Assembly: GCA_020687485.1 (NCBI GenBank)
Contig: JAJEQR010000011.1
Span: forward strand, 26,402-90,401
Origin: Hominifimenecus microfluidus
Lineage (GTDB): Bacteria; Bacillota; Clostridia; Lachnospirales; Lachnospiraceae
Direction: 5' to 3'
DNA length: 64,000 bases
Both the position numbers and the translations under genes were made by a program. Under the pieces are notes generated by a model. It was not told the origin of the DNA, ran no database searches, and saw only the letters and a list, made by a program, of their open reading frames with translations. Positions 32,804-42,808 of the stretch are shown here, in pieces. Position 1 is the first letter of the stretch. Each line of letters opens with the position of its first letter.

Positions 32804-35041
32804 CTATTTTTTGTGAAAATATACATGGCAGGCCTGAAGATCTGCCTCCGGAAGCGGAACGTAGCGGATACCGTTCGCCTCAAAATGGCTGCTTCCGGTC
32901 TGACGGAACGCATCCAGAGCGGGAAGTGTAATCCACTCCTGCTGATCGGAGAGCGCTGCCAGGATGTGGGAGCCATAGGCAAGGTTCACGAATTTCTCAT
33001 CCGGCGTGGCGAGAACTCTCAGTTCCGGAACGGTTCTTACCTCCAGAGTTTCTTTTCTCTTCAACGGACGAGCGAAGTACAGATATCCGTTCTGAATGGT
33101 AAAATCCTTCGTTTCCTCGCCGTTTACGAGAACCGTAACCTTTCCTTCCGCCCATCCGGGGATGCGGATCGCTGGCGCTTTCGCCATATTCTCTCTTGCG
33201 GTAAGCTTCAGACAGCCCTCTTCTTCTGTCCGGATGGATACCTTCTCTCCGGAGAACAGCTGAGACGCAATCCAGAGGTTCACGTAGAGATATTTTTCGT
33301 CCGCTGCGTAAATATTTCCCTGATAACGTATACGACTCTCCATGCCGGTGCCATGACAGCAGGTATTCTCATCTGTATCATAGAAGCGCTTTCCGCCGGG
33401 ACCCAGAGGCATAAAATAGGTCGTACCGCCGTCCTCCGTCTGACTGGCACTTGCCAGGATATGGTTGCTCAGCGTATTCTCGTAGTAATCCATCATCGCG
33501 CCGTCCACAGTATACGGGAAAATCTGCCCGGTGAGGCGGATCATGTTGTAGCTGGCACAACTTTCCGCTGCCTTATCCGTAAGATAATCGCAGGTGGTTC
33601 CTGCACGATGGAACATCTCGGTCTCGCCGACACCGCCAATGCAGTAGGTGTGGCCGCTGGTCACGATATTCCAGAAGTTCGAGCTGATCTTCCAGTCCTG
33701 CTCTCTTCCATTGACAATAAAATCATCCATAGCGCCGATAATCTGCGGGATATGCTGATTGGCGTGCATATCCTCCAGCGTATCGCAGTTCTCCTCCATC
33801 GGGTAGAACAGCTTCTCATTCAGGAAGAGGCGGGCAGCCTTCAGGTGCTCCGGCTTCTTCGTCAGCGCGTAAATCTTAATCATTATTCCGTACATGCCGC
33901 CGTACTCACCGGCAATGTACATGGACCACATCTTGTTCAGCACACTCTGATCCAGGCGGGAAAGGCGGTCGTATACCCAGTCTGCCATCGGGAAGAGAAT
34001 CTCCCCGGCCAGATGGCAGGACGCCAGTGTCAGACAGTCGTACAAGCCGGACATGATCTTGTCCAGCGTATAGTAGGGCGCCCAGATCTCCGGGTACTTC
34101 GTATACTGCTCCAGAAGGTCGAACTGCTCTTCGGAATAAGCGCTCAGGAAACCGGGACGGTAGCCTTCCTTCCCCTCGAAAGCCTTCTGGCAGATCCGGA
34201 GCTCGCTTACCATGTAGTTGATCTTCTCCAGAATCCTCTCATCGCCGGTCGCCGCGTAGGCCAGAGCCAGTCCGGACAGGTAATGACCGGTCGTATGACC
34301 CTTCAGCTTGCATTCATCCGCATCCCAGCCGGTCATCGGTTCCGCACCCTGCGTGGAAAGTCCGGCTGCCGTGCGGAAATTATAGAGCATCTGATCGTCG
34401 TCCTGTGCCAGCAGGAACTTCACCATACGCTCCTGCGCCTCGGCGTAAGGAGTTCCTTCCGCCAGACGCACACCGTTCATCGCGATATATTCCAGCTTCT
34501 TCTCCGGTGCGGATGTTTCTCCGGACACTGAATCTTCCCAGAAGATCTCAGCCTCCACCGGAAGCTCTGTACCCTCTACACGGCCCTCAGCACGGGAATA
34601 AGCCCCGTTCTTCACCAACTCCGACCATTCTGCCGGGCGTGTGGTTCTGCGTCCGTCTGCGCACGTTACAATTGCTACAGAGGGCAGACACACCGGACAG
34701 CCGCAGGCGAGACGTATCTTCACCGGACGTACGCCGGTAATGTCCATCGTCTTCTCCTGCTGAAGTACATTCGCCTCAAAGCGGCGCTGTGCCGTACAGC
34801 CCTGATATTCACCGGTTACAGTAAGAATGACCTTGCGGCTTCCCATTCCGTGCAGGGGACGATGTACCTTTCCGTTCGGCTCGATAAATCTCTCCTCCCC
34901 GGATTCCCAGGTGAAGCGGCATCCCTTCTTTCCCTGCTCCGGAAGGATCAGATCCTCATCCACCGTATTCAGGTTACCGATATAAATAGCCGCAAGTTCC
35001 TCCTGCAGGATTTCCTGCGCGGTATTCTTCTCATTTTCCAT
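32804..35041 (-). CDS. GH127 family beta-L-arabinofuranosidase-like glycoside hydrolase
   Basis: 745 residues, cytoplasmic (no signal peptide). The GH127/DUF1680 features are present: ESC in TDKAAESCASYNMIRLTGQI and the CC pair in ENTCCHGTGMES, corresponding to the Glu/Cys zinc site whose Cys is the nucleophile in the Bifidobacterium enzyme. The helical barrel region (GHTTGHYLSGLALAYAATGD) precedes them, and a beta-sandwich C-terminus follows. The N-terminal 180 residues are an extra domain including cysteine-rich CGCPVCLPSVAIVTCADGRR. Divergent from the AraC gene, which probably controls it by arabinoside-type inducers. AAAGGAG precedes ATG 35041. Confidence 0.85.
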   Translation of the reverse strand: MENEKNTAQEILQEELAAIYIGNLNTVDEDLILPEQGKKGCRFTWESGEERFIEPNGKVHRPLHGMGSRKVILTVTGEYQGCTAQRRFEANVLQQEKTMDITGVRPVKIRLACGCPVCLPSVAIVTCADGRRTTRPAEWSELVKNGAYSRAEGRVEGTELPVEAEIFWEDSVSGETSAPEKKLEYIAMNGVRLAEGTPYAEAQERMVKFLLAQDDDQMLYNFRTAAGLSTQGAEPMTGWDADECKLKGHTTGHYLSGLALAYAATGDERILEKINYMVSELRICQKAFEGKEGYRPGFLSAYSEEQFDLLEQYTKYPEIWAPYYTLDKIMSGLYDCLTLASCHLAGEILFPMADWVYDRLSRLDQSVLNKMWSMYIAGEYGGMYGIMIKIYALTKKPEHLKAARLFLNEKLFYPMEENCDTLEDMHANQHIPQIIGAMDDFIVNGREQDWKISSNFWNIVTSGHTYCIGGVGETEMFHRAGTTCDYLTDKAAESCASYNMIRLTGQIFPYTVDGAMMDYYENTLSNHILASASQTEDGGTTYFMPLGPGGKRFYDTDENTCCHGTGMESRIRYQGNIYAADEKYLYVNLWIASQLFSGEKVSIRTEEEGCLKLTARENMAKAPAIRIPGWAEGKVTVLVNGEETKDFTIQNGYLYFARPLKRKETLEVRTVPELRVLATPDEKFVNLAYGSHILAALSDQQEWITLPALDAFRQTGSSHFEANGIRYVPLPEADLQACHVYFHKK

Positions 35042-35379
35042 TTCCGAGTTTCTCCTTTCCCTGTGCTTTCACATTCTTCATGTCTGCCTTCGAAATCTTC
35101 TTCCTTTTCCAATCACTGTTTTTCTGACCACTAATCACTGTTTCGTTCATGTTTCTTACTTTATCACATATATGGCACCATTATATGATTTCCCGCGTGG
35201 CTTTGCAATTCCCTAATTCCGCATCTTCCCCTGCAGCGGTTACCTATTCCGACTTTCCTTCCTGCTTTTCCTTGCTTTTTTCTTTCGGTATGGGTACAAT
35301 AGGAGTAACGATTTCAGGCCATATGAGCTGGCCGCAACCGATATGACAAAATACCGTTTCATGATACAGGAGGCCTGCT
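35042..35379. promoter_or_regulatory. Divergent regulatory region between GH127 and AraC genes
   Basis: 338 bases. A plus-strand promoter for the AraC gene is visible: TTGCTT (35272-35277), 17 bases, TACAAT (35295-35300). The GGCCA/TGGCC inverted repeat at 35317-35333 lies in the AraC leader. No equally clear promoter is seen for GH127. Confidence 0.6.
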
Positions 35380-36456
35380 ATGTCTTCAAACCTGATCCGG
35401 CTCTGCAGAGAGCTTACAGATTCTGATCTGCCGCTGCTTTCTTACGAAGATCCTCTGCGCAGCCGTCTCATCTGCCCGGAATATGATAAGAGCGCACCGG
35501 AGGTAAAAACCTTTCCGCCGGCGGCCGCTCCGCTATTTCTGCTCTGCTGGAACATTTCCTGTGGAATTCTGAACGCGTCCCTGTTCCCGATTAAGAAGGA
35601 TTTTCGCTGCTGCTATTCTTTTACTCCTGGGGAACATACCCAGCCGCATACACATGATTACATCGAACTTGCCTACGTGGTGGATGGCGAGTTCCGTCAA
35701 CTGATCCTCGGACGTGAAATTACTTTTCATTCCGGCGATTTCTGCCTGATTGACCGGAACTGCATCCACTCCGATATTCTGCAGAATGGCGACAGCACTG
35801 TGCTTTTTCTTGGCATCTCCCGTACACTCTTCGACGAGATTATCCAGGAAAAGGGAACGGATCAGAAAATCACCGCATTTCTGCAGTCCGCGCTGCTGAA
35901 GCAGAAAAGCCTGCACCAGTATCTTCACTTTGTCCCGCGAAATACCTCCCTGGAAGTGGAGGAGTGTCTTGCCGCTCTGATTCCGGAACTGAAGAATAAC
36001 GACGCCGCGTCCCGCTATATCTGCAAAGGACTCCTGATCCGGATCTTCCATATTCTCAGCACCGAATATGAAATCTCCCTGTCCCGGGAGAACCGTCAGG
36101 CCATGAATTATCTGCTCTTTACGGAGGTTACCTCCTATATCCGGGAGAATTATGCCTCAATTTCTGTACAGGATCTGGTCGATCGCTTCCATTTTCAGGA
36201 GGATTATTATAACCGGCTGATCAAAAGCCGGACCGGCCTTTCTTATTCCAAATATGTACAGCACATACGGTTGGAAAAAGCCTGCGAACTGCTGCTCTCG
36301 TCCGATGCTTCCATCGACGAGATTTCAGTAGCCGTAGGCTATCATAATAAAGGATTTTTTTATAAGATTTTCTGCGAACGCTTTCAGGCGACTCCGAATG
36401 AAATTCGTCGGATGCACCTGAAGCAGCCACCGGAAGACACAACTCCGGACAGATAG
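35380..36456 (+). CDS. AraC family transcriptional regulator with cupin sensor domain
   Basis: 358 residues; CAGGAGG precedes ATG 35380. The N-terminal half contains a cupin-like sugar-sensing fold (GEHTQPHTHDYIELAYVVDG, FHSGDFCLIDRNCIHSDI). The C-terminal 100 residues hold two helix-turn-helices, ISVQDLVDRFHFQEDYYNRL and SIDEISVAVGYHNKGFFYKI. Divergent from GH127 and therefore its likely activator. Its stop abuts the truA stop, so the two genes are convergent with no gap and no obvious terminator between them. Confidence 0.92.
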   Translation: MSSNLIRLCRELTDSDLPLLSYEDPLRSRLICPEYDKSAPEVKTFPPAAAPLFLLCWNISCGILNASLFPIKKDFRCCYSFTPGEHTQPHTHDYIELAYVVDGEFRQLILGREITFHSGDFCLIDRNCIHSDILQNGDSTVLFLGISRTLFDEIIQEKGTDQKITAFLQSALLKQKSLHQYLHFVPRNTSLEVEECLAALIPELKNNDAASRYICKGLLIRIFHILSTEYEISLSRENRQAMNYLLFTEVTSYIRENYASISVQDLVDRFHFQEDYYNRLIKSRTGLSYSKYVQHIRLEKACELLLSSDASIDEISVAVGYHNKGFFYKIFCERFQATPNEIRRMHLKQPPEDTTPDR

Positions 36457-37317
36457 CTATTCGTCTGCTCCGGTATCCTCTCCATCCGCAGCCTCTCGCT
36501 CCAAAGCACTATACTCCGCAGGGTCGTTCTTCTGGCTGCCGAACTGCAATGTTCGTGCCCGCTGCAGTTCCCAGGGATCCTGCTCCAGGCGGATCACCTG
36601 CAGCGTCAGGCCTTCCGGAGGGACCTTGGGTCCAGCCTTCTGCCGGTCCTTTGCCTCCAGAATCTCCTTCACATGCTCCGGTTTCCAGTATCCGGTTCCT
36701 ACACGAATCAGCGTTCCGACAATGATGCGCACCATGTTGTAAAGGAAACCGGTGCCGCTCACGCGAATCCGAATCCGGCAGCCGTCCCGTTCCACCGACA
36801 GCGCTGTGATCGTGCGCACCGTATTCTCCACCTGGGTTCTGGCCGAGCAGAAGCTCTTGAAATCGTGCTCGCCCACCAGGTATACCGCCGCCTGCTTCAT
36901 CTTATCCACATCCAGCGGCATATAAAAGAAATAGGAGTATAACCGCTCCACCGGATTCGGCAAACGGTTGTTATAGATCACATATTCGTAAGTCTTCTCG
37001 CTGTTGCACTTTCTCGGATGATACCCCAGCGGAACCTCCTCTGATTTCTGCACCACGATATCACCAGGAAGTCCCTGATTCACCGCATAGCAGATTTTCT
37101 CCGCCGGAATCCTCGTCTCTGTGTCAAACACACACAGATTTCCCAGAGCATGCACGCCGGAATCCGTTCGGCTGACGCCAAGCACATGAATCTCTTCCTT
37201 CAACAGATGGCTCAGCGCCTGATTCAGGACTTCCTCTATGGTAATTCCTGTCGGCTGAATCTGCCAGCCGCAGTAGTTGGTGCCGTCATAGGCAACTGTG
37301 AGCATAATTCGTCTCAT
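36457..37317 (-). CDS. truA: tRNA pseudouridine(38-40) synthase TruA
   Basis: 286 residues. The catalytic Asp is D52 in VSRTDSGVHALGN (the usual GRTDAGVHA motif with S-for-G and S-for-A changes). The start MLTVAYDGTNYCGWQIQP is typical. The last 40 residues form an acidic extension (SALEREAADGEDTGADE) beyond the common family length. AAAGGA precedes ATG 37317. Follows ecfT, as in other Firmicutes. Confidence 0.96.
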   Translation of the reverse strand: MRRIMLTVAYDGTNYCGWQIQPTGITIEEVLNQALSHLLKEEIHVLGVSRTDSGVHALGNLCVFDTETRIPAEKICYAVNQGLPGDIVVQKSEEVPLGYHPRKCNSEKTYEYVIYNNRLPNPVERLYSYFFYMPLDVDKMKQAAVYLVGEHDFKSFCSARTQVENTVRTITALSVERDGCRIRIRVSGTGFLYNMVRIIVGTLIRVGTGYWKPEHVKEILEAKDRQKAGPKVPPEGLTLQVIRLEQDPWELQRARTLQFGSQKNDPAEYSALEREAADGEDTGADE

Positions 37318-37347
37318 ACAATCGATTCCTTTACATTACGTAACGAT

Positions 37348-38148
37348 TCACAAAAGTACCCGGAGAGCAATCAGCACTGCGAGATAGAGAAACAGGATCG
37401 CATAAGCGCGGTAGTCTCTTCCAGCATAAGTAAGGGGGAACATCTTCGTCCTGCCCTTGCCTCCGTGATAGCATCTGGCTTCCATCGCCATCGCCAGATC
37501 GGTTGCCCGGCGAAACGCCGAGATAAACAGCGGCACTAACAGCGGAATCATGGCTTTGGCCTTCTTTACAATGCCGCCGGTCTCAAAGTCCGCACCGCGC
37601 GCCATCTGCGCTTTCATGATTTTATCTGTCTCTTCCGTCAAAATCGGAATAAAACGCAGCGCAATTGACATAATCATGGCAATCTCATGCACCGGCACGT
37701 GGATCACATTCAGGAAACGAAGGCCGCGCTCCATACCATCCGTCAGAGAAGTCGGTGTTGTGGTAAAGGTCATCAGCGAAGATCCCATAATCAGGAAAAT
37801 CAGGCGGATCGCCATATAACCGGCCTGAATCAGACCTTCCTTCGTAACCTTCAAAAAGCCCAGCTGAACGAGAATCTCTCCCGGTGTGAGGAAAATATTG
37901 AAGCCTACGCTGAACAGCAGGATGAAAATAATCGCGCGAAGTCCTTTTACCATATAGCCTAACGGCACTCCGGAAATCTGGATACATGTAAAAAGAAAGA
38001 CCGCGGCAATCAGATAGCCCAGCCAGCTGTTCGCCAGAAAAAGGCTGACAATAAAGATCAAAGTACCTGCCAGCTTGGTACGGGGGTCCAGTCTATGAAT
38101 CGGCGATTCCACCGGATAGTATTGGCCCAGAGTGATATCTCTTAACAT
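37348..38148 (-). CDS. ecfT: ECF transporter transmembrane component EcfT
   Basis: 266 residues with about five membrane helices. The coupling motifs ARGAD (KIMKAQMARGADFETG) and ARCYHGG (MAMEARCYHGGKGRTKMF) bind the ATPases. It forms the energising module with the EcfA fusion upstream and serves interchangeable vitamin-binding S proteins encoded elsewhere. TAGGAG precedes the ATG at 38148. Confidence 0.95.
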   Translation of the reverse strand: MLRDITLGQYYPVESPIHRLDPRTKLAGTLIFIVSLFLANSWLGYLIAAVFLFTCIQISGVPLGYMVKGLRAIIFILLFSVGFNIFLTPGEILVQLGFLKVTKEGLIQAGYMAIRLIFLIMGSSLMTFTTTPTSLTDGMERGLRFLNVIHVPVHEIAMIMSIALRFIPILTEETDKIMKAQMARGADFETGGIVKKAKAMIPLLVPLFISAFRRATDLAMAMEARCYHGGKGRTKMFPLTYAGRDYRAYAILFLYLAVLIALRVLL

Positions 38149-38167
38149 AATGCGTATATCTCCTATT

Positions 38168-39943
38168 TTACTTCAGACATGTCAGGATTGCATCCCGCAT
38201 TTCCTGCACGGTAGTAACATCCGGGCTGATTGCCCATCCTTTTTCTCTCAGCGCATGCGCGATATACGTAACCTGCGGTGCGGAGAGTCCCATCTTCTCC
38301 AGCTCCTTATGGTGCCGAAAAACCGCCTTGGGCGTTCCATCGAAAGCCACATGTCCGTCATCCATAACAATCAGGCGCTCTGCATAGTTCGCGACATCCT
38401 CCATGCTGTGACTGACCAGTACCACTGTCAGCCCACTCTCCCGATGAAGTCTTGCCACCTGTTCCAGGATCTCATCCCGTCCGCCCGGATCCAAACCTGC
38501 CGTCGGCTCATCCAGGACAAGAACTTCCGGCTTCATGGCCAGAACACCTGCGATCGCCACCCTACGTTTCTGACCGCCGGAGAGCTCGAACGGAGAACGT
38601 GTGTCAAAGGCAGGATCGAGACCGACCAGATCCAGTGCTTCTCTGGCTCTCGCCTTAATTTCCTCCTCGCCAAGTCCCTGGTTTCTCGGACCGAAGCAGA
38701 CATCTGTGAAGACATCGCTCTCAAAGAGCTGGTGCTCCGGATACTGGAACACGAGCCCCACTTTGCCTCGAAGCGCCCGCTTGTCAAAGCCCTCCGACTG
38801 AATATCCGTTCCATGGAAGAGTACTTCCCCCTCTGAGGGGGGCAAAAGCCCGTTCAGATGCTGGATCAGCGTAGATTTTCCAGAACCGGTATGACCGATA
38901 ATACTGATAAACTGCCCGGAGCGAATAGCGAAATTTACATTTTTCAGAACCTTCTTCTCCATCGGAGTTCCTGCTCCATAGGTATAGCCGACGTGGCGCA
39001 GCATCAGGGGTGCTTCCAGAATCTCCGCCTCGCTTAACGGTGCCTGCACAACCGGAAGTTCCTCCTCGCTCTGTTCTCCATCAGCTTCCTGATGCGCTTT
39101 CTTCTCCATCACCTGCAGGAATTCCGCAATCGTGAGAATGCCCTCCGGAATATCCGGACAAGACCGGCGAAGCTCATACGCCAACTCAGTGACCTGCGGA
39201 ACATCCAGACGAATGCGCTTCAGTTCCTCAACCTGCGTAAAGATCTCCCTGGGTGTTCCATCCATACGGATCTCTCCGTCATCCATCACGATCACGCGAT
39301 CGGCATGCACCGTTTCTTCCATGTAGTGAGTAATCAGGATAACCGTAATATGCTCCTTTTGATTCAGCTCCCGGATGGTCCGGATCACTTCCTTACGTCC
39401 GTTTGGATCCAGCATGGCCGTCGGTTCGTCCAGCACGATACAACGGGGACGCATCGCCATTACACCTGCGATTGCAATGCGCTGCTTCTGACCGCCGGAA
39501 AGGTGATTCGGCGAATCTTTCCGGTATGCTGTCATGCCCACAGCCTTCAGGCTTTCATCCACTCGCTTCCAGATCTCCTTCGAGGGCACGCCCATATTTT
39601 CAGGACCAAATCCAACGTCCTCCTCCACGATCGTAGATACAATCTGATTATCCGGATTCTGAAATACCATGCCCGCCGTCTGGCGGATATCCAGGATATG
39701 AGACTCATCCTTCGTATCCATATCTCCAACCCAGACGGTACCATCCGTTGGGAAGAAAAGGGCGTTCATGTGCTTGGCCAGCGTGGATTTCCCGGAGCCG
39801 TTCCGTCCGAGAATAGCCACGAACTGCCCTTCTTCAATATCAATATCCACACCTTTGATCGCCTGCAGTTTTTCCGCAATCTCATTATTCTCATCTCGCC
39901 GGATATACTCATATACCAGCTTGCAAGTCTTTATAATTCCCAT
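38168..39943 (-). CDS. Fused EcfA1-EcfA2 energy-coupling factor ATPase
   Basis: 591 residues, two complete ABC ATPase domains in one chain. Domain 1: Walker [10 protein letters not shown], signature LSGGQKQR, Walker [13 protein letters not shown]. Domain 2 (from about residue 310): [29 protein letters not shown]. An acidic linker ([17 protein letters not shown]) joins them. These are usually separate genes (ecfA1, ecfA2) in this locus. ATG 39943 is used because it starts the family-like [20 protein letters not shown]; the frame opens 20 codons earlier. It has its own promoter at 40061-40089. Confidence 0.93.
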   Translation of the reverse strand: MGIIKTCKLVYEYIRRDENNEIAEKLQAIKGVDIDIEEGQFVAILGRNGSGKSTLAKHMNALFFPTDGTVWVGDMDTKDESHILDIRQTAGMVFQNPDNQIVSTIVEEDVGFGPENMGVPSKEIWKRVDESLKAVGMTAYRKDSPNHLSGGQKQRIAIAGVMAMRPRCIVLDEPTAMLDPNGRKEVIRTIRELNQKEHITVILITHYMEETVHADRVIVMDDGEIRMDGTPREIFTQVEELKRIRLDVPQVTELAYELRRSCPDIPEGILTIAEFLQVMEKKAHQEADGEQSEEELPVVQAPLSEAEILEAPLMLRHVGYTYGAGTPMEKKVLKNVNFAIRSGQFISIIGHTGSGKSTLIQHLNGLLPPSEGEVLFHGTDIQSEGFDKRALRGKVGLVFQYPEHQLFESDVFTDVCFGPRNQGLGEEEIKARAREALDLVGLDPAFDTRSPFELSGGQKRRVAIAGVLAMKPEVLVLDEPTAGLDPGGRDEILEQVARLHRESGLTVVLVSHSMEDVANYAERLIVMDDGHVAFDGTPKAVFRHHKELEKMGLSAPQVTYIAHALREKGWAISPDVTTVQEMRDAILTCLK

Positions 39944-40060
39944 AATATCCTCTTCGGGTAATGATCCATCGCTTTCTCCTTCCCGGGTTCGTCTTTGCAT
40001 CATTACATCTTCGGTTGTAAACTCATTCCGCTGTTCGGATTAACAATCATTCAGGTTCCT

Positions 40061-40089
40061 ATTGTAATGGATAGGACTGAAAAAAGCAA
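40061..40089 (-). promoter_or_regulatory. Promoter of the ecfA-ecfT-truA operon
   Basis: On the minus strand TTGCTT (40084-40089), 17 bases, TACAAT (40061-40066). It lies about 120 bases before the EcfA start in the 298-base divergent gap to degV. Confidence 0.7.
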
Positions 40090-40143
40090 GCAGGAATCGA
40101 ACCGTAAGGCTATGAATCGCTACATTAATTTCAAACTTACTAC

Positions 40144-40173
40144 TTGCCAAAGCAGGGGATTTTCCCGTATAAT
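40144..40173 (+). promoter_or_regulatory. Promoter of degV
   Basis: TTGCCA (40144-40149), 18 bases, TATAAT (40168-40173), 68 bases before the degV start. Confidence 0.7.
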
Positions 40174-40241
40174 AATTTATTGTCAGAGTCGGTTTTTCTG
40201 TCCTCACAGACCGATTCACTGACTTGGGAGGGAGAATACGA

Positions 40242-41135
40242 ATGTTAAAGACAGCAATTGTTACAGACAGTAACAGCGGAATTACCCAGGCAGAAGGGAA
40301 GGAGCTCGGAATCACGGTACTTCCCATGCCATTCTATATCAATGAGAAGATGTACTATGAAGATATTGATCTGACTCAGGAGCAGTTCTACCAGATGCTG
40401 CAGGACGGAACTTCCATCTCAACATCTCAACCGGTGGTCGCCAACCTGCTGGAACTCTGGGATCATCTGCTGGAGACATATGACGAGATTGTTCATATTC
40501 CCATGAGCAGCGGGCTTTCCGGTTCCTGCGAGACAGCTATGGCTCTGGCCAGAGAATATCACGGACGCGTGGAGGTTGTCAATAATCAGCGTATCTCCGT
40601 GACACAGCGCCAGTCCGTGATGGATGCGATCACGCTCGCCGGTCATGGAAAGACGGCACGTGAGATCCGGGAATATCTGGAACTCACAAAGATGGATTCC
40701 AGTATCTATATCATGGTGGATACCTTAAACTACCTGAAGAAGGGCGGACGCATCACGCCCGCAGCCGCAGCACTCGGCACTTTACTTCGCTTAAAGCCGG
40801 TTCTCCAGATCCAGGGAGAGAAACTGGACGCCTTCGCCAAAGCCAGAAATGTGAAGCAAGCGAAGAAACTAATGATTGAGGCAATCCACAATGACTGCAT
40901 CAAGCGCTTCGGCAGCGACGAAACCGGCAGCCACATGTGGATTCATATGGCCTATACCGGAACTGATACGACTGCGATCCACGAATTCCGTGAGGAAGTT
41001 GCCGCAGAGTTCCCGAATCATGATATTATTGTAAATCCGCTGTCCTTAAGCGTAGCCTGTCATATCGGTCCCGGCGCTCTTGCCGTGACCTGTACGAAGA
41101 TGATGGATGACAGCTTATTTAAAGCGCATCACTGA
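40242..41135 (+). CDS. DegV family fatty-acid-binding protein
   Basis: 297 residues. The DegV start TAIVTDSNSGI, the loop TSISTSQPV, PMSSGLSGSCETA and TLNYLKKGGRI are the family's fatty-acid-binding features; members present acyl chains to FakA kinase. ATG 40242 follows GGGAGGGAG; an upstream in-frame ATG lacks a site. The gene is transcribed opposite to its surroundings and ends at a bidirectional terminator shared with rplQ. Confidence 0.92.
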   Translation: MLKTAIVTDSNSGITQAEGKELGITVLPMPFYINEKMYYEDIDLTQEQFYQMLQDGTSISTSQPVVANLLELWDHLLETYDEIVHIPMSSGLSGSCETAMALAREYHGRVEVVNNQRISVTQRQSVMDAITLAGHGKTAREIREYLELTKMDSSIYIMVDTLNYLKKGGRITPAAAALGTLLRLKPVLQIQGEKLDAFAKARNVKQAKKLMIEAIHNDCIKRFGSDETGSHMWIHMAYTGTDTTAIHEFREEVAAEFPNHDIIVNPLSLSVACHIGPGALAVTCTKMMDDSLFKAHH

Positions 41136-41186
41136 GATCATTTCGCTTTCAGGCATGCCATCGTTTTGGCAAACGTATATACACCA

Positions 41187-41217
41187 AAAAAGCGCTCACA
41201 TCAGTGAGCGCTTTTTC
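41187..41217. terminator. Bidirectional terminator between degV and rplQ
   Basis: Perfect 9-bp stem AGCGCTCAC (41191-41199) with GTGAGCGCT (41204-41212), A-run before and T5 after. Ends both degV and the ribosomal superoperon. Confidence 0.9.
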
Positions 41218-41239
41218 TATATCAATCTGTAATTGATTC

Positions 41240-41776
41240 TTATACCAGCTCCAGGATAACCTGCATAGCTGCGTCACCGCGACGCGGACCGATCTTAACG
41301 ATACGGGTATATCCGCCCTGACGGTTTACATACTTGGGAGCGATCTCGTCGAACAGCTTCTCGGTCAGATCGATTTCCTTGGTGTTCTTCTTCTTACCAG
41401 CCAGTTCCTTCGGAACTTCGGTAACAGAATACAGAACCTTCAGCATCTGTCTGCGAGCGTGCAGTCTGCTCGGCATATCCTTCTTGATGGTCTTCTCTTT
41501 GGTCTCGAATACGGTAACCTTCTTACCATCAACGATCTCTTTTACTCTCTTGCCGTCGCTGTCCTTCTTTGCTACCTTAGCGGTAACAGTAACGGTCTCG
41601 AAATTATCTTTCTCTTTCACTGCAAGCGCAATCAGGCCCTCAGCGATCTTGCGAACTTCCTTTGCTCTAGCTTCGGTGGTCACGATCTTGCCGTTGTTCA
41701 ACAGGCTGGTCACCTGACCGCGAAGTAAAGCCTTACGCTGGCTGGAAGTTCTTCCAAGCTTTCTATACTCAGCCAT
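41240..41776 (-). CDS. rplQ: 50S ribosomal protein L17 with internal insertion
   Basis: 178 residues against the usual 115-130. The N-terminus [20 protein letters not shown] and the C-terminus [20 protein letters not shown] are normal. The extra length is an inserted Lys-rich beta segment of about 50 residues ([40 protein letters not shown]). I recall such inserts from Lachnospiraceae. Last gene of the superoperon. Confidence 0.97.
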   Translation of the reverse strand: MAEYRKLGRTSSQRKALLRGQVTSLLNNGKIVTTEARAKEVRKIAEGLIALAVKEKDNFETVTVTAKVAKKDSDGKRVKEIVDGKKVTVFETKEKTIKKDMPSRLHARRQMLKVLYSVTEVPKELAGKKKNTKEIDLTEKLFDEIAPKYVNRQGGYTRIVKIGPRRGDAAMQVILELV

Positions 41777-41794
41777 TATTTTACCTCCGATGTA

Positions 41795-42754
41795 TTATTC
41801 ATCACTGGGATTCAGCTCAAGCCCCAGCTCTTTCAACTTCGCCAGTACTTCTTCCAGAGACTTGCGACCCAGGTTACGAACCTTCATCATGTCTTCAGAA
41901 GTACGATTCGTCAACTCTTCAACCGTATTAATACCTGCTCTCTTCAGGCAGTTGTAAGAACGAACCGACAGCTCCAGCTCATCGATGTTCATCTCGAGAA
42001 CCTTCTCCTTCTCGTTGTCTTCCTTCTCTACCATAACTTCAGCAGTTCTGGCATTCTCGGAGAGATCAATGAAGAGGTTCAGATGCTCGCTCAGAACCTT
42101 GGCTGCAAGGCTGACTGCCTCATCCGGAGCCAGTGTACCGTTCGTGTACACATCCAGAGTCAGCTTGTCATAGTCGGTGATCTTACCCACACGGGTATTC
42201 TCTACGGTCATGTTTACACGCTCTACGGGAGTGTAGATGCTGTCAATGGCAATAACCCCAATCGGAAGATCCTCGGTTTTGTTGCGCTCCGCGCTGACAT
42301 AGCCTCTGCCCTTGGTGATAGTAATTTCCGCATTGAACTTGGTATCCTTACCACCACTGCAGGTTGCGATCACCAGGTCGGGATTCATGATCTCGATATC
42401 AGCATCCGCCTGGATATCCGCTGCGGTTACCAGACCTTCTCCTTCGAACGCGATATAGGCGGTCTTGGGCTCTGCGGAATCACTGTTATTCTTAATGGCC
42501 AGACCCTTCAGGTTGGTCACAATCTCGGTAACGTCTTCCTTCACTCCGGGAATGGAGCTGAACTCATGAAGAACGCCCTCGATCTTCACCTGACTTACGG
42601 CAACGCCGGGCAGGGAAGATAACATGATTCTGCGAAGAGAATTTCCCAGAGTGGTACCGTAGCCACGTTCCAGCGGCTCTACCACAAAACGGCCATATCT
42701 CTTATCTTCAGAAATCTCGGCAATCTCAATATTGGGTTTTTCAAACTCAAACAC
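41795..42754 (-). CDS. rpoA: RNA polymerase alpha subunit
   Basis: 319 residues. N-terminal assembly domain ([20 protein letters not shown]) and C-terminal DNA-binding domain with [20 protein letters not shown] and [20 protein letters not shown]. Normal length, between rpsD and rplQ. Confidence 0.98.
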   Translation of the reverse strand: MFEFEKPNIEIAEISEDKRYGRFVVEPLERGYGTTLGNSLRRIMLSSLPGVAVSQVKIEGVLHEFSSIPGVKEDVTEIVTNLKGLAIKNNSDSAEPKTAYIAFEGEGLVTAADIQADADIEIMNPDLVIATCSGGKDTKFNAEITITKGRGYVSAERNKTEDLPIGVIAIDSIYTPVERVNMTVENTRVGKITDYDKLTLDVYTNGTLAPDEAVSLAAKVLSEHLNLFIDLSENARTAEVMVEKEDNEKEKVLEMNIDELELSVRSYNCLKRAGINTVEELTNRTSEDMMKVRNLGRKSLEEVLAKLKELGLELNPSDE

Positions 42755-42808
42755 GATAAATTCCCCTCCTTATGGGATGATTGTCTGGGGAAGCCGTACC
42801 TCCAAGGA

